Below are positions 54,005 through 63,835 of a stretch of DNA of 64,000 bases, piece after piece; within the stretch, counting starts at the first letter, position 1; the number at the start of each line of letters is the position of its first letter. Location: NCBI GenBank assembly GCA_963576725.1, contig OY755252.1:51733059-51797058 (forward strand). Direction: 5' to 3'. The stretch comes from Azorinus chamasolen (Eukaryota > Mollusca > Bivalvia > Cardiida > Solecurtidae). The notes beneath the pieces are model-generated. The model was not told the DNA's origin, did no database searches, and saw only the letters and a program-made list of their open reading frames with translations. Made by a program: the position numbers and the translations under genes.

Positions 54005-54256
54005 CTTAATCCCTTTACTACATAAATACCCCTTTGCAAAAGGAGAATCCCCAGATCAGACGGACCCTATAGGAACTGTCTGATCCGGGTCTGCTCTGTT
54101 TGCCTAGGATACAACAATATAGATATGATTCTGCAGTTTCTACAACATCCCACATTTCCCATGTCCATGTGGCATAAAAAAATTAATTCAATTAATAAAC
54201 ATTATGTCATTATCTCTTACTGTCATAAATTATATTCATGGAGTAAAGGCTTATTT
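54005..54256 (-). mobile_element. MITE-A copy 22
   Basis: 'ccttaatccctttactacat' to 'ttcatggagtaaaggctta'. Both ends are of the 'ACTCCAT' type, so the two TIRs agree better than in most copies. Confidence 0.7.
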
Positions 54257-54475
54257 CTCCACCAAACCCATTATCAAAACAATTCTTAAGAGTGGTCACA
54301 ACATTATACTAAGGGTTTTGTGAAGAAATGACTATTTTAGTATTTGAAACACGTCCCTGACCTGTGGATTTTAATTGACAAACAATGCAGACCCTAATTG
54401 CAAGGCTCCTTCATAAGCCCTCTTATTCTGGTCTACAGTCTATTTGCAAATGCCAGCACACTGGGTCCTTGCTTC
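54257..54475. mobile_element. MITE-E half and MITE-B copy
   Basis: 54257-54330 has 'tttctccaccaaacccatta' / 'actaagggttttgtgaagaa', inner stem partly deleted. 54360-54475 has 'ttgacaaacaatgcagaccc' / 'ctggtctacagtctatttgc' around 'aaggctccttcataagccct'. Confidence 0.55.
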
Positions 54476-55050
54476 ATTCTGAAGAGTAGATTTCAAGCAG
54501 ACAAACAATACAGACCCTCAATAGAGTAGTTACTGCTTAGTGGACATTTAAAATGTCAGAAAAGACAAATTGGCAGAATCTATAGAATATGATCTATTGT
54601 ATAGTCTGGAGCCAGAAAAAAGTTCAGCAAATCTGAGATAGAGCAGACATGACTTTTTCATCGAGAGAATGGCTAAGTATGCTACAGTAATACAAATGAT
54701 GTAAAAGGACAGCAAGGTAAACCTGTTAAGATCGCTGGCATAACTGTCACTCCATCACAATCCCATCAAAACATTGGAACATCAAACCATGAAAAAAAGC
54801 TATGATCATATCCTTTCATGAATTCACTTTCACATAATTATTAAATCTATCCACTTGTCTCCACATACATAAATATCTATTCCTCCAGAGTGAATCTATT
54901 TCAAGCTCTACTAAACAGCATCCTGTGACTAAAGAAGCAAAAACAACATATCCAAGTTCATCACAAAATTCACTGTAAAATCAATTTGACAAGGTTTTTA
55001 ACCTTTTGAGCGCTGAAAGGCCCACCATTGATTATGACAGAGTCAATTCA
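54476..55050. other. No recognisable feature
   Basis: Unique-looking AT-rich sequence. No ORF of note. Confidence 0.4.
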
Positions 55051-55059
55051 GTATTCAGT

Positions 55060-55205
55060 ATGAATGGCTTACATTTGCTAGAGGAGTTTGCATGACAAAT
55101 AGTGCAGACTCTGATTAGAAAGTTCCTCTAAGATCCCTTTGATCTGGTTCTACACTGTTTGCAAATGCCAGTACATTTGTTTTCCGCATTCAAATGTTTA
55201 ATCTC
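55060..55205. mobile_element. MITE-B copy
   Basis: 'gcatgacaaatagtgcagac' / 'ggttctacactgtttgcaaa', loop 'agttcctctaagatccc', right end 'tccgcattcaaatg'. Confidence 0.6.
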
Positions 55206-55255
55206 CTGCTGAGCAAAATGTAATCACTGTGAGTGTCAAGTCTTCCATTTCTTTT

Positions 55256-55398
55256 TTAACATACAATCTCCGTATCATTCATTTTGGATCCTGATGAGAG
55301 GCTGAGTTTTGGGTGAGTCTCGAGTCTCATCTGGATCCAAACAATTTGTAAAGGTGCAGATAACAAACTCGCATGCAGCAAGCATGCTGAAGGATTAA
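55256..55398. mobile_element. MITE-C copy
   Basis: 'cattttggatcctgatgaga' / 'gtctcatctggatccaaaca' around 'ggctgagttttgggtga'; right end 'gcatgcagcaagcatgctga'. Confidence 0.6.
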
Positions 55399-55814
55399 TC
55401 TATTTGGCATGTGCATTAACTCTTAGCTCACTAGTGGCGAATTCGTAAAAAAAAATATATCACAAGCTTAGTACTTTGGCGTAACATCAGAATCCAAATT
55501 GTATTTTTTTTGTCTTACTTTTTAAAAACAATCGAGAAAACTCAACTTAAGAATTTGTATTAGATGACAAATTTTGTAGATAATAATTATTTAGCATGCA
55601 AAGAGTTAACTGTGAGTCTGTGATGAGTGTGTCAACAACCAATCAGATACTACCAGTGACTCAGTTGTTGAGGGCAAGTAAAAGGCGCAGGTATCCATAG
55701 GAAAATGTACTTCCTATGAGTAAAGTAAGTCAGTCTCCGCATAACATTAGTTATTCATAAACTGGTGTATTTAGAATTTCTCCAAACCCCAAGCAGAGAC
55801 AACTCTTTAGAATT
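55399..55814. other. No recognisable feature
   Basis: Contains a second degraded MITE-C end ('ttagcatgcaaagagttaac', 55590). Otherwise unassigned. Confidence 0.35.
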
Positions 55815-56059
55815 TTAACCCTTTACTCAATGAATATTTATTAAGAAATAATGAATATATGAATATTAATTAACTGTAATTTTATAATAGCATTATGAAC
55901 AAAGGAAGTTGGGACCACTGTAGAATCATATCTATATTATTTCACTAGTAAACAAAGCAGACCAATGATCAGACAGCTCCTACAGGAGCCATCTGATCTT
56001 GGTCTACTGAGACTGTTTGCAAAGGTGTAGAAAAGCGTGTTTACGGTGTAAAGGGTTAA
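55815..56059 (+). mobile_element. MITE-A reference copy, 245 bp
   Basis: TTAACCCTTTACTCAATGAA to 'ttacggtgtaaagggttaa', both TTAA present, with stem 'gtaaacaaagcagacc' / 'ggtctactgagactgtttgc' and loop 'gctcctacaggagc'. Confidence 0.9.
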
Positions 56060-56061
56060 AG

Positions 56062-56255
56062 AGTGGCTACAACACAGGGTTTGGTGAAGTAACAGTGGCT
56101 ACAACACAGGGTTTGGTGAAGTAACAGTGGCTACAACACAGGGTTTGGTGAAGTAACAGTGGCTACAACACAGGGTTTGGTGAAGTAACAGTGGCTACAA
56201 CACAGGGTTTGGTGAAGTAACAGTGGCTACAACACAGGGTTTGGTGAAATAACAG
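56062..56255. repeat. Minisatellite, 32 bp x 6, from a MITE-E arm
   Basis: The unit 'agtggctacaacacagggtt' + tggtgaagtaac starts at 56062, 56094, 56126, 56158, 56190 and 56222. It is the right arm of MITE-E ('agtggtcacaacatagggtt' + tggtggagaaat) amplified in tandem. Confidence 0.9.
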
Positions 56256-56407
56256 AACAACAGTTGAAAGAAATTGAAATTTATCTTATCTATGCTTCAT
56301 AACATCAGATGCCTCTTACATTTGGCTAGTTATACAGAAGGACCTTTGGCAAGGGCAGAGGCCCAGATGTGTAAATTATAACATTTCAAGAAAATAGCTC
56401 CTTTATA

Positions 56408-56510
56408 AAGTTTATTTCTTCACCGAATCCTATGTTGTGACTACTCATCATAATCGTCTCTTTAAGACAATTCTTTATAACGACTCATCACAACATAGAA
56501 ATGACAATTT
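56408..56510. mobile_element. MITE-E hairpin, right arm cut
   Basis: 'atttcttcaccgaatcctat' + gttgtgactact, loop 'atcgtctctttaagacaatt', then 'gactcatcacaacatag' and a stop before the outer arm. Confidence 0.6.
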
Positions 56511-56544
56511 TAGTGTTCAAATATGCATCTTTATCTACTATTCT

Positions 56545-56757
56545 GTAAGGGCTATAACTCTAGAGTTACTAAGTGCATCCCAAAACAATAAACTATATAC
56601 ATGTAGTATAGGTGCAAAAGTTCATGATATAATCAATCTGGACTCCAGATCAAACATTTTGTAGTTATAATGTATGACAAAAAAAAGTTTAATGGATGGA
56701 CAGACAGACAATCGTAACTCTAAATGGTATCATTTTTTAAAGTGGGTGTATAAAATG
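56545..56757 (+). mobile_element. HLE 3' part
   Basis: 'gtaagggctataactctaga' core, 'atggatggacagacagacaa' microsatellite and the tail 'aaagtgggtgtataaaa'. One unit only. Confidence 0.5.
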
Positions 56758-57111
56758 GGACACAAAAAATCAGTCTAAAACGAGACTAGAAGGCTCTTGA
56801 AGGAGTCCTCTGATAATGGCTTTACAGAACTAATTAGCTGTATACCTGCATCTGCAGTGTCTGCATCTTTCGCTACTCATGTTTTTAAGTTTATGAATAC
56901 AGTAAAAACTCGATACTTTGAAATCTTAGTAATGAAGAATTGATGCCTTTTTAGGCAGGTTGCTCTAATTCAGGGTGAAAGTCATGCAGAAAGTTCCTAG
57001 AGGAAGAAGCTGCCATCTGTCTTAAAGGCCAATAATGATACTCAATGTTTTAATGTTTGAACCATAATGCTTTTACTATACATGTACTTCTCTTTTCTTT
57101 TCTTTTAATAA
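56758..57111. other. Unassigned; possible pogo-like end
   Basis: 'atacagtaaaaactcgatac' at 56897 resembles a pogo/Tigger terminus. No partner end. Confidence 0.3.
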
Positions 57112-57320
57112 AACAAGAGGGCCATGATGGCCCTGATATCGCTCACCAGACAATCAGAGGAGAAGATATTCAAAGTTTTCACTATACACACAGTCAATTG
57201 TACCGTATTTCTAAAGAAAACTGGCCACCCCTGGGGGTGATTTACCTGCAAGAAATTTAATGGGTTTTAAAAAAGTTTTTTAATGACAATTTTATGGCAA
57301 CGGCATGCAGTAGTGACATG
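57112..57320 (+). mobile_element. HLE 5' end fused to the TTAATGG repeat
   Basis: 57112-57240: 'aacaagagggccatgatggc' to 'actggccacccctggggg'. At 57250 it switches to 'aaatttaatgggttttaaaa' and 'gcaacggcatgcagtagtg', the repeat of 4690-4860. The fusion point is sharp. Confidence 0.65.
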
Positions 57321-57329
57321 GTCCCCAAG

Positions 57330-58022
57330 TTCACTGATGGTGTATTAGCCATTCATTGATGTAGTACTAGCCATTCATTGATGTTGTATTAGCCTGTGAT
57401 TCACTGATGGTGTACTAGCCAAAAAAGCCTACTAGCCATTCACTGATAATGTACTAGCCATTCACTGATAATGTACTAGCCATTCACTGATAATGTACTA
57501 GCCATTCACTGATAATGTACTAGCCATTCACTGATAATGTACTAGCCATTCACTGATGGTGTACTAGCCGTTCACTGATGATGTACTTAAAGCTGTTCAC
57601 ATATGGTGTACTAGCCGTTCACTGATGGTGTACTAGCTGTTCACAATATGGTGTACTAGCCACTCATTGGTGTACTAGCTGTTCACTGATAGTGTACTAG
57701 CAACTCACTGATGGTGTACTAGCTGTTCACATAATTATGGTGTACTAGCTGTTCACTGATGGTGTACTAGCTGTTCACATATGGTGTATTAGCCGTTCAC
57801 TGATGGTGTACTAGCTGTTCACATAATTATGGTGTATTAGCCGTTCACTGATGGTGTACTAGCTGTTCACATATGGTGTACTAGCCGTTCACTGATGGTG
57901 TACTAGCTGTTCACATATGGTGTACTAGCCACTCACTGATGATGTACTCGCTGTTCACTGATAGTGTACTAGCCACTCACTGATGGTGTACTTGCTAGCT
58001 GTTCAGATGGTGTACTAGCTGT
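57330..58022. repeat. Minisatellite, 22 bp, about 31 units
   Basis: The unit 'gtactagccattcactgata' + at. Variants have 'agctgttcacatatgg' (21 bp) or 'cataattatgg'. The first third is homogeneous, the rest alternates two types ('ccgttcactgatggt' and 'ctgttcacatatggt'), a two-unit higher-order pattern. Confidence 0.95.
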
Positions 58023-58163
58023 TACAAGCTGGACTAGACCTTCACTTCATTGATTTTGTTGTAAGGAAGTTATCAGACTTATCCTCATTACCAGGCACCT
58101 CGACTCTACCTAACAATTTAGACTTTCTAATAATCAGGTTGCTTCAGTTCACATTGATCCAGT

Positions 58164-58349
58164 TTAACCCTTTCAACACTGAATTGTCAAATAGACTATT
58201 CCAAAATTCAAACAGGTCAAGCTAACCATGAATATTCGGGGATATTTTAAAAGAAAAGTGTAACATGACAAACAGACTGCAAACCCTCTCATCTGGGTCT
58301 ACACTGTTTGCAAAGGACATTAATCACTTTTCTGTATTGAAAGGGTTAA
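58164..58349 (+). mobile_element. MITE-B-like element, TTAA at both ends, 186 bp
   Basis: TTAACCCTTTCAACACTGAA to 'tctgtattgaaagggttaa'. The central stem is reduced to 'gacaaacagactgcaaaccc' / 'gggtctacactgtttgcaaa'. It shows that MITE-B has the same terminal logic as MITE-A. Confidence 0.8.
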
Positions 58350-58514
58350 ATAAATTGCTCTCTGTTCAATCTCATCTACTCACACTTACATACTAGAAGC
58401 CAGTTCAAGCTTTGCACAACAATAGTGATTTCATGATAATCTAAAGAAGTACTGCATTATCTCTAATAAATGCTCAAGGGGGCTAAACATATTTTACAAG
58501 GTTGGTTTTACAAG

Positions 58515-58640
58515 GTTGGTTGGTTGTGTTGATTAATGTCCACTTCTGTCAATGATGCCCCAGAGAGAGGGGAGCAGACCCAAGGCATGACACCCTACTC
58601 TTCAAAAGAGTTTTAAATGCCAAGTGTAAAGCAGTCTAAG
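58515..58640 (+). mobile_element. SINE-like fragment, copy 2
   Basis: 'ttggttgtgttgattaatgt', 'gatgccccagagagagggga' and 'atgccaagtgtaaagcagt'. Confidence 0.55.
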
Positions 58641-58866
58641 ACCACATCAGTCGGTATTTTAAAGGAGCTTCTTGCATTTTGTACATAGTTGGTAGCTAAA
58701 TGCATACTGAAATATACCAGTTCATGCTTTGCTCAACAATAGTGATTTCATGATGATGTAAACAAATAGTATGGACGCAGATGATCATTGTCAATTATAT
58801 AAACGAGATGTCTCAACTGAAACCAATATTTTATATATCCTCATCATTGTTTCTGGAAGGATTTTT

Positions 58867-59756
58867 TTAACCCTTTACTCCATATATACACATTTCTATG
58901 CCTATGACAAGAGTGTTCAGAGGAACACATGTGTCACCTGCTCGCAACTGACACAAAAACTGTTAATATGCTGGAGTGTGAAAATCAGAACAAAGGGGAA
59001 TAACATAAAAAGTATTGCATGCAGAGTGATGGACCTTACTTACATCAATGGTCTTCAATGAGAGGAAGAAACATGTGAAATTTGAAAGCTCTAAAATGAT
59101 TAGTTGAGAAATGACAGCCAAAAAAAGAAAGTGTGACGTAAATCAGAACAAAGGGGAATAACTCAAACAGTATTGCATGCAGTGATAGACCTTAGTTACA
59201 TCAATGGTCCTCAATGAGAGGAAGATACATATGAAAATTGAAAGCTGTATAATGATTCGTTTAGAAATGACAGCCAAAAGGAAAAGTATGACGAAAATCA
59301 GAACAAAGGGGAATAACTCAAAAGGTATTGCATGCAGAGTAATGGATCTTAGTTACATCAATGGTCCTCAATGGGAGGAAGACAACATGTGAAATTTAAA
59401 AGGTCTATAATGATTAGTTTAGAAATGGCAGCCAAAAAAAGAAAGTGTGACGGAGAGACAGACAGACAGACAGACAGATGGACGGACGGACTGACAGACA
59501 GACAGGCGATGGAAAAGTGATCCCTAAGTGACACACTGCCTCTCGGCAGGTGACACAAAAACAGAGGAGACCCAGATCAGAGAGCTCCCGGATCAGATTC
59601 TGCTCAGTTTGTTTAAAATGTCACGTAAATATAGATCTGATTCTACAGTTTTATGCCATGGCCCAAATTTCCTGTGTTCATGATTATGCTGTTACTAAAA
59701 CTCATCTAATTCCTATTCATTATTTCTAACATGAATATACATGGTGTAAAGGATAA
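58867..59756 (-). mobile_element. MITE-A copy 23 split by an HLE
   Basis: Left 58867-58906 (TTAACCCTTTACTCCATATA to 'ttctatgcctatg'), right 59562-59756 ('cagaggagacccagatcaga' to 'atacatggtgtaaaggataa'). The last 28 bases, 'ttcatggtgtaaaggataag' + attgca, are repeated once at 59766-59792. Confidence 0.75.
58907..59561 (+). mobile_element. HLE ('gtgtcacctgctcgc' type), three 155-158 bp units
   Basis: 5' 'acaagagtgttcagaggaac' and 'acatgtgtcacctgctcgc'. Units at 58983, 59141 and 59296 start 'aatcagaacaaaggggaata' and contain 'tacatcaatggtcctcaatg'. A (GACA)n/(GACGGA)n run leads to the hairpin 'cactgcctctcggcaggtg' + acacaaaaa. Confidence 0.8.
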
Positions 59757-59792
59757 GATTGCAATATTCATGGTGTAAAGGATAAGATTGCA

Positions 59793-59984
59793 GCAGACTA
59801 TTTTCTTCCAAACCACACTTACATAGCATGCAACAAATTAATTAGTGTTGTTGTAATTGTTTTCTGGTAGTGTTATTTTTCATTCTTTGACCAGGCAGTA
59901 GACTACATGAGACCTATTTCCATGGAAACATCTTCCCTATCTTATTTACTATGTTCCCACCTTTGTATCTGCCCAAACTATGAA
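59793..59984. other. No recognisable feature
   Basis: Unique-looking spacer. Confidence 0.3.
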
Positions 59985-60165
59985 AACCATAAATATTCAG
60001 GCAAGATATGATTACGTCATGAAGACTAATTCACTGCATTTTTATAATGCTATTATCCTTTGTGAAAGAAACTAGAGAATCAGATCTACATTATATTAAA
60101 AGCAAACAGAGCAGACCCTGGTCAGACAGCAAATTCTGATCTTGGTCGACTCTGCTTCTGGAAAT
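59985..60165 (+). mobile_element. MITE-A copy 24, truncated
   Basis: 'aaccataaatattcaggcaa' to 'cttggtcgactctgcttctg'; loop replaced by 'gacagcaaattctga'. Confidence 0.6.
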
Positions 60166-60184
60166 GGGAAAATTCTACAGAAAA

Positions 60185-60600
60185 ACAATATATTTTTAGA
60201 AAAAAAATGACCTTGACCTTGGTCGGGCAGAGCCCATATTCAATAGGCTTCCTGCCATCATTGATATCAATGCACATGTGGAGTTTCATGAAGATCGGGA
60301 ATACAGAACTAAATTTATCATCTGGAAAAGGAAAAAAACTACTGAAAAACAATCTATTTTTAGAAAAGGTGACCTTGACCTTGGTCAGACAAAGCCCATA
60401 TTCAATAGGATTTCTGCCCTCATTGATATCAATGCACATGTGAAGTTTCATGAAGATCAGACATACAGAACTAATGTTATCGTCCGGAAACGAATCGAGA
60501 CGCCTGCCGCAGGGTTTCACATAATACGTTGGTCTGGTAAAGCCCATATTCAATAGGGTTCCTGCCCTCATTGATATCAATGCACATGTGAAGTTGAATA
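60185..60600 (+). mobile_element. HLE-type array, 2.5 units of about 160 bp
   Basis: 'tgaccttgaccttggtcgg' at 60208 and 'tgaccttgaccttggtcag' at 60370; each unit has 'gcccatattcaatagg' and 'cattgatatcaatgcacatg'. A piece with 'gagacgcctgccgcagggtt' interrupts the third unit. The 152-aa minus ORF and the two plus ORFs are the array read in other frames. Confidence 0.6.
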
Positions 60601-60604
60601 TTCA

Positions 60605-60697
60605 GAGAAATAATGATTTTATAAAAAAATCAGATAATAAATTTTCATGATGTCATTAATTTTTTTTACATGAATATTCAACAGGGACAGGATTTAA
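60605..60697 (-). mobile_element. MITE-A right end
   Basis: 'aaattttcatgatgtcatta' to 'attcaacagggacaggattt' + aa. Confidence 0.6.
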
Positions 60698-61102
60698 ACG
60701 TAGATAACCTTTCAACACAACAAACCCCCTAATTACCCATAGAAATCAAACTGAAGCAAATAGTGTAGATTAAGTTAACAAAATAGTTCTAAAGGGTTAA
60801 AGTTATCAAAATAAATTATTTTGCTTTACCATTCAGAGAAGAATGACAATTAGTTAGGGTACTGGTAAACATGGCTAAATCTAAGGAGAACCAGCTCAGT
60901 GCTGTATAGACATTCAATGATCCACAAGACTCGCATCTTTAACAACAACAGATCGATAGGATTTCATACTGTCTATGGCAAATATAAGGTCAATGTCTCC
61001 ATTTGAAATCAATCAAGGACAAATTATTCCAGCCAACTCAGGGCAAATGGGTTATTTACGGATATATCTATGGTGTTTTCTTTTCCTGTGTATCACAATG
61101 GC
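60698..61102. other. No recognisable feature
   Basis: Unique-looking; an ATG at 60870 (MAKSKENQLSAV-stop) is too short to call. Confidence 0.35.
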
Positions 61103-61358
61103 TTAACCCTTTCCCTATTCAATTTTTATGTAAGAAAAAATGACATCATGAATATATATATACTAGCCGGAATTTTTATCATGTAAATTATTCAAGAAAA
61201 TTTTTTGCTTTGACAAAAAACTCTTAAATCAGATCTATATACCATGTCAAAATCAAACTGAGCTGACCCTGATCAGACAGCTCCTATAGGAGTTGTCTGA
61301 TCTGGGTCTTCTCTGTTTGCAATTGCATGAAAGGCGTTTATATGAAGGAAAGGGTTAA
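61103..61358 (+). mobile_element. MITE-A copy 25, TTAA at both ends, 256 bp
   Basis: TTAACCCTTTCCCTATTCAA to 'tatgaaggaaagggttaa', loop 'cagctcctataggagttgtc'. The right TTAA is also the start of the next MITE. Confidence 0.85.
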
Positions 61359-61490
61359 CTCTTTGAATGTGGGACACACATATACTGGCAATTGCAAAGA
61401 GTGTAGAACTAGATCAGAGAGCTCCTAGAGGAGTGCTGCCCTCTGACAAGGGTATGCACTGATTGTCATTCAAAAAAACTTTAAATTTAA
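61355..61490 (+). mobile_element. MITE-B copy sharing the TTAA of MITE-A
   Basis: TTAACTCTTTGAATGTGGGA, stem 'aattgcaaagagtgtagaac' / 'gggtatgcactgattgtcat', loop 'gagctcctagaggagtgctg'. The shared TTAA shows back-to-back insertion into one duplicated target. Confidence 0.75.
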
Positions 61491-61619
61491 GTATATAGAG
61501 AGTCTCTATTAAAAAACATTGGTTGGCTGTTCCACTCTGATAATTGACAGAGTCCCAATTGATTAATCCTTAGCATGTCTAAGTAAGTGTTTTCTGCAAA
61601 TATTCTGGTCTGTTACATT

Positions 61620-61765
61620 TCTCCCAGTAATATTTTTCTTCACTTTCTCTTCACAAATACGGTTAAGAATATGAAATGATGAGACACAGAGTTACTCAGC
61701 ATCTCATCTGGATCCAAACTGCCAACAAAGACAATTATAAATTTCCCCACTAGCTACATCTCATC
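61620..61765. mobile_element. MITE-C copy
   Basis: 'cacaaatacggttaagaata' ... 'gcatctcatctggatccaaa' + ctgcc. The first arm is decayed. Confidence 0.5.
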
Positions 61766-61906
61766 TCTCTGATTGTTTTACAACAAAAAAAAACATCAAA
61801 AGAATTTACTCTGAAAATTGGTTTTTCATAGTACAGGACAATAACTATTAGCAAAAGTCAACTGTTAACTATTTGGGTGCATGAAAAGAATGTAATGACA
61901 TTTGTA

Positions 61907-62440
61907 ATCAGGATACAGCCAGATCAGGGAGGTCCTAGATGAGCCCTCTAATCAAGGTACAGCCAGATCAGAGAGGTCAAAGATGAGCCCTCTAAACAGG
62001 GTACAGCCAGATCAGAGAGGTCCTAGATGAGCCCTCTAAACAGGGTACAGCCAGATCAGAGAGGTCAAAGATGAGCCCTCTAATCAGGGTACAGCCAGAT
62101 CAGGGAGGTCCTAGATGAGCCCTCTAAACAGGGTACAGCCAGATCAGAGAGGTCCTAGATGAGCCCTCTAAACAGGGTACAGCCAGATCAGGGAGGTCCT
62201 AGATGAGCCCTCTAAACAGGGTACAACCAGATAAGAGAGGTCAAAGATGAGCCCTCTAAACAGGGTACAGCCAGATCATAGAGGTCCTAGATGAGCCCTC
62301 TAAACAGGGTACAGCCAGATCAGAGAGGTCCTAGATGAGCCCTCTGAACAGGATACAGCCAGATCAGGAAGGTCCTAGATGAGCCCTCTAAACAGGGTAC
62401 AGCCAGATCAGAGAGGTCCTAGATGAGTCCTCTAATCAGG
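61907..62440. repeat. Minisatellite, 44 bp x 12, from a MITE-B stem
   Basis: The unit 'gggtacagccagatcagaga' + 'ggtcctagatgagccctcta' + aaca. Variants 'ggtcaaag' and 'cagggaggt' are interspersed. The array ends in 'ctctaatcagggtgtgcact' + gattgccac, the right arm of MITE-B, of which it is an amplified stem-loop. Confidence 0.9.
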
Positions 62441-62584
62441 GTGTGCACTGATTGCCACTCCAAATCCTCTAACAAATGATACCCTTTCCTACTGGACAGA
62501 CTCTAGCATTAAACAATGATGGACTATTCCACTCTGAAAATCATATTTGGTGATCCTAGTCGATTCCGTATAGGAGGTATGCTC

Positions 62585-62815
62585 CGGACAAGTTTTTCTT
62601 GTAAATGAAGCCCAAGGTCAAGGCCACCATGACCTATAAATAGAACCCGACACTCCGCCATCCCAAGATGTACTCACACACCATATTTGGTGATCCTAGC
62701 CAAAGTAGTGTAGGAGATATGCTCCGGACAAGCAAAATCTGCACACACTAACACACACACTAATGGACGGTTCTATCGCTATATGCCCCAAAGCCTAGCT
62801 TTGTGGGCATAAAAA
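62585..62815 (+). mobile_element. HLE-type element, two units
   Basis: 'caccatatttggtgatccta' (62544 region and 62680) and 'taggaggtatgctccggaca' / 'taggagatatgctccggaca' recur about 135 bp apart. The tail has 'aatggacggttctatcgcta' and the hairpin 'gccccaaagcctagctttgt' + gggcataaaaa. Confidence 0.65.
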
Positions 62816-62935
62816 CTGTGAATATTAATGAAAGAAATAATGACATGGTAAATATTAATTACAAAAAAAATTATATTGGCATATTAACACAGTAATTTTT
62901 AGTCTTGGCAGAAACTGTAGAATTGGATCTATATA
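62816..62935 (+). mobile_element. MITE-A left half
   Basis: 'gtgaatattaatgaaagaaa' to 'actgtagaattggatctata'; cut by the pogo-like end that starts at 62936. Confidence 0.6.
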
Positions 62936-63035
62936 CAATCCAACTTCATTATCTCAAAGTCAGAAGGACTTAGAATCATAGTTCGAGATACCCGAGGTTC
63001 GAGATCCGAATTGGAAGACCAAACCAACATTTTTT
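62936..63035 (+). mobile_element. pogo/Tigger-like terminus
   Basis: After TA, 'caatccaacttcattatctc' followed by 'gttcgagatacccgaggttc' and 'gagatccgaattgg'. The other end was not found inside the window. Confidence 0.45.
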
Positions 63036-63117
63036 ACCTTCAGAATTGCTTGAAAGCCAGTTCGAAAGCAGATGTTGAAGGCTTGCCGGCATGTTTATAG
63101 GTTACTGTACGAAACAC

Positions 63118-63200
63118 CTTATCGTTTGGTTTGGTTTGGTTTTTATTGGGTTTTACATCATTTTGACAGTAATTCAGTCCAGCTAATTACAGGTGGAGGA
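63118..63200 (-). mobile_element. SINE-type fragment ('gggttttac' core)
   Basis: 'tttggtttttattgggtttt' and 'gacagtaattcagtcc' + agctaattacaggtgg resemble the widespread molluscan SINE core usually written 'gggtttaacg...caacagtatttcagtcat'. The tRNA-like part is not visible. Confidence 0.4.
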
Positions 63201-63297
63201 AAAGTTTTTTCTTCTGTGCACGGAACAAATTGCATTGTTTTGTGCACAAAAGAACATCCAAGTAGAACCACCGACCTACTGCAAGCCAGCTCACAGC

Positions 63298-63388
63298 ATA
63301 TTCATGAATTCTTTTGTCAATTCATGAACTGGTTCATGAAGTTCATAAAGTTCATGAACAATTTCATGAAGTTCATGAACCTTTTTCA
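63298..63388. repeat. Cluster of ttcatgaa palindromes
   Basis: 'attcatgaattc', 'attcatgaactggttcatga', 'agttcatgaac', 'tttcatgaagttcatgaacc': seven or more overlapping TTCATGAA/GTTCATGAAC words in 90 bp. A flanking direct repeat 'caccttatcgt' is at 63114 and 63408. Confidence 0.7.
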
Positions 63389-63490
63389 CAGGGGTGGAAG
63401 GACACCTTATCGTAACAAACACCCTACGACCAACTAGCAGGGGCAAAAATTTTTTTTAATATTTTAATAAGGAAAGATAAAAGCTATACA

Positions 63491-63661
63491 CTAAATAACA
63501 TAAATGATATCATACAAGCGTTTGACGCTTTTCTTTTCAACAGCCGATCTGGGTTTCCCGTGCTTTATACTGGGTCTTTCTCCAGCTTGCTCCACTAGGT
63601 TATCTGCTGACTGCACTGTAAACAATTTTTTTCTGGGCTTAACTGAACGTGGACTTTTATC
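63491..63661 (-). CDS. Candidate terminal exon, unknown protein
   Basis: Minus strand: acceptor 'gtaaataattttttag' then an open frame of 56 codons starting DKSPRSVKPRKKLFTVQSAD and ending KSVKRLYDIIYVI, stop TAG at 63491-63493. Lys/Arg/Ser-rich with normal codon variety and higher GC than its surroundings. It could be the last exon of a host gene or part of the pogo-like element beginning at 62936. An upstream minus ORF (63683-63865) has no clear donor in phase. Confidence 0.3.
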   Translation of the reverse strand, partial: DKSPRSVKPRKKLFTVQSADNLVEQAGERPSIKHGKPRSAVEKKSVKRLYDIIYVI

Positions 63662-63835
63662 CTAAAAAATTATTTACAAGAGTCACTTTGTTTTAATTGA
63701 TTTTAAACAGTATGAGCAATTAACAAACTTCTCTTTAATTACAGAGTAATTATCGCGAGTGAAAGTTACTTTGTCACCAGCCGGTGTTTGCCATTGTTTG
63801 TTTGTGAAAGGCGACTTTACTGACAAACAATGATT

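Noticed and set aside
60122..60580. 152-aa minus-strand ORF
   Set aside because: It is the 160-bp HLE-type array read backwards; plus-strand ORFs over the same units are equally long.
61907..62440. CRISPR-like array
   Set aside because: The repeats are head-to-tail with no unique spacers, derive from a MITE stem and lie in a eukaryotic context.
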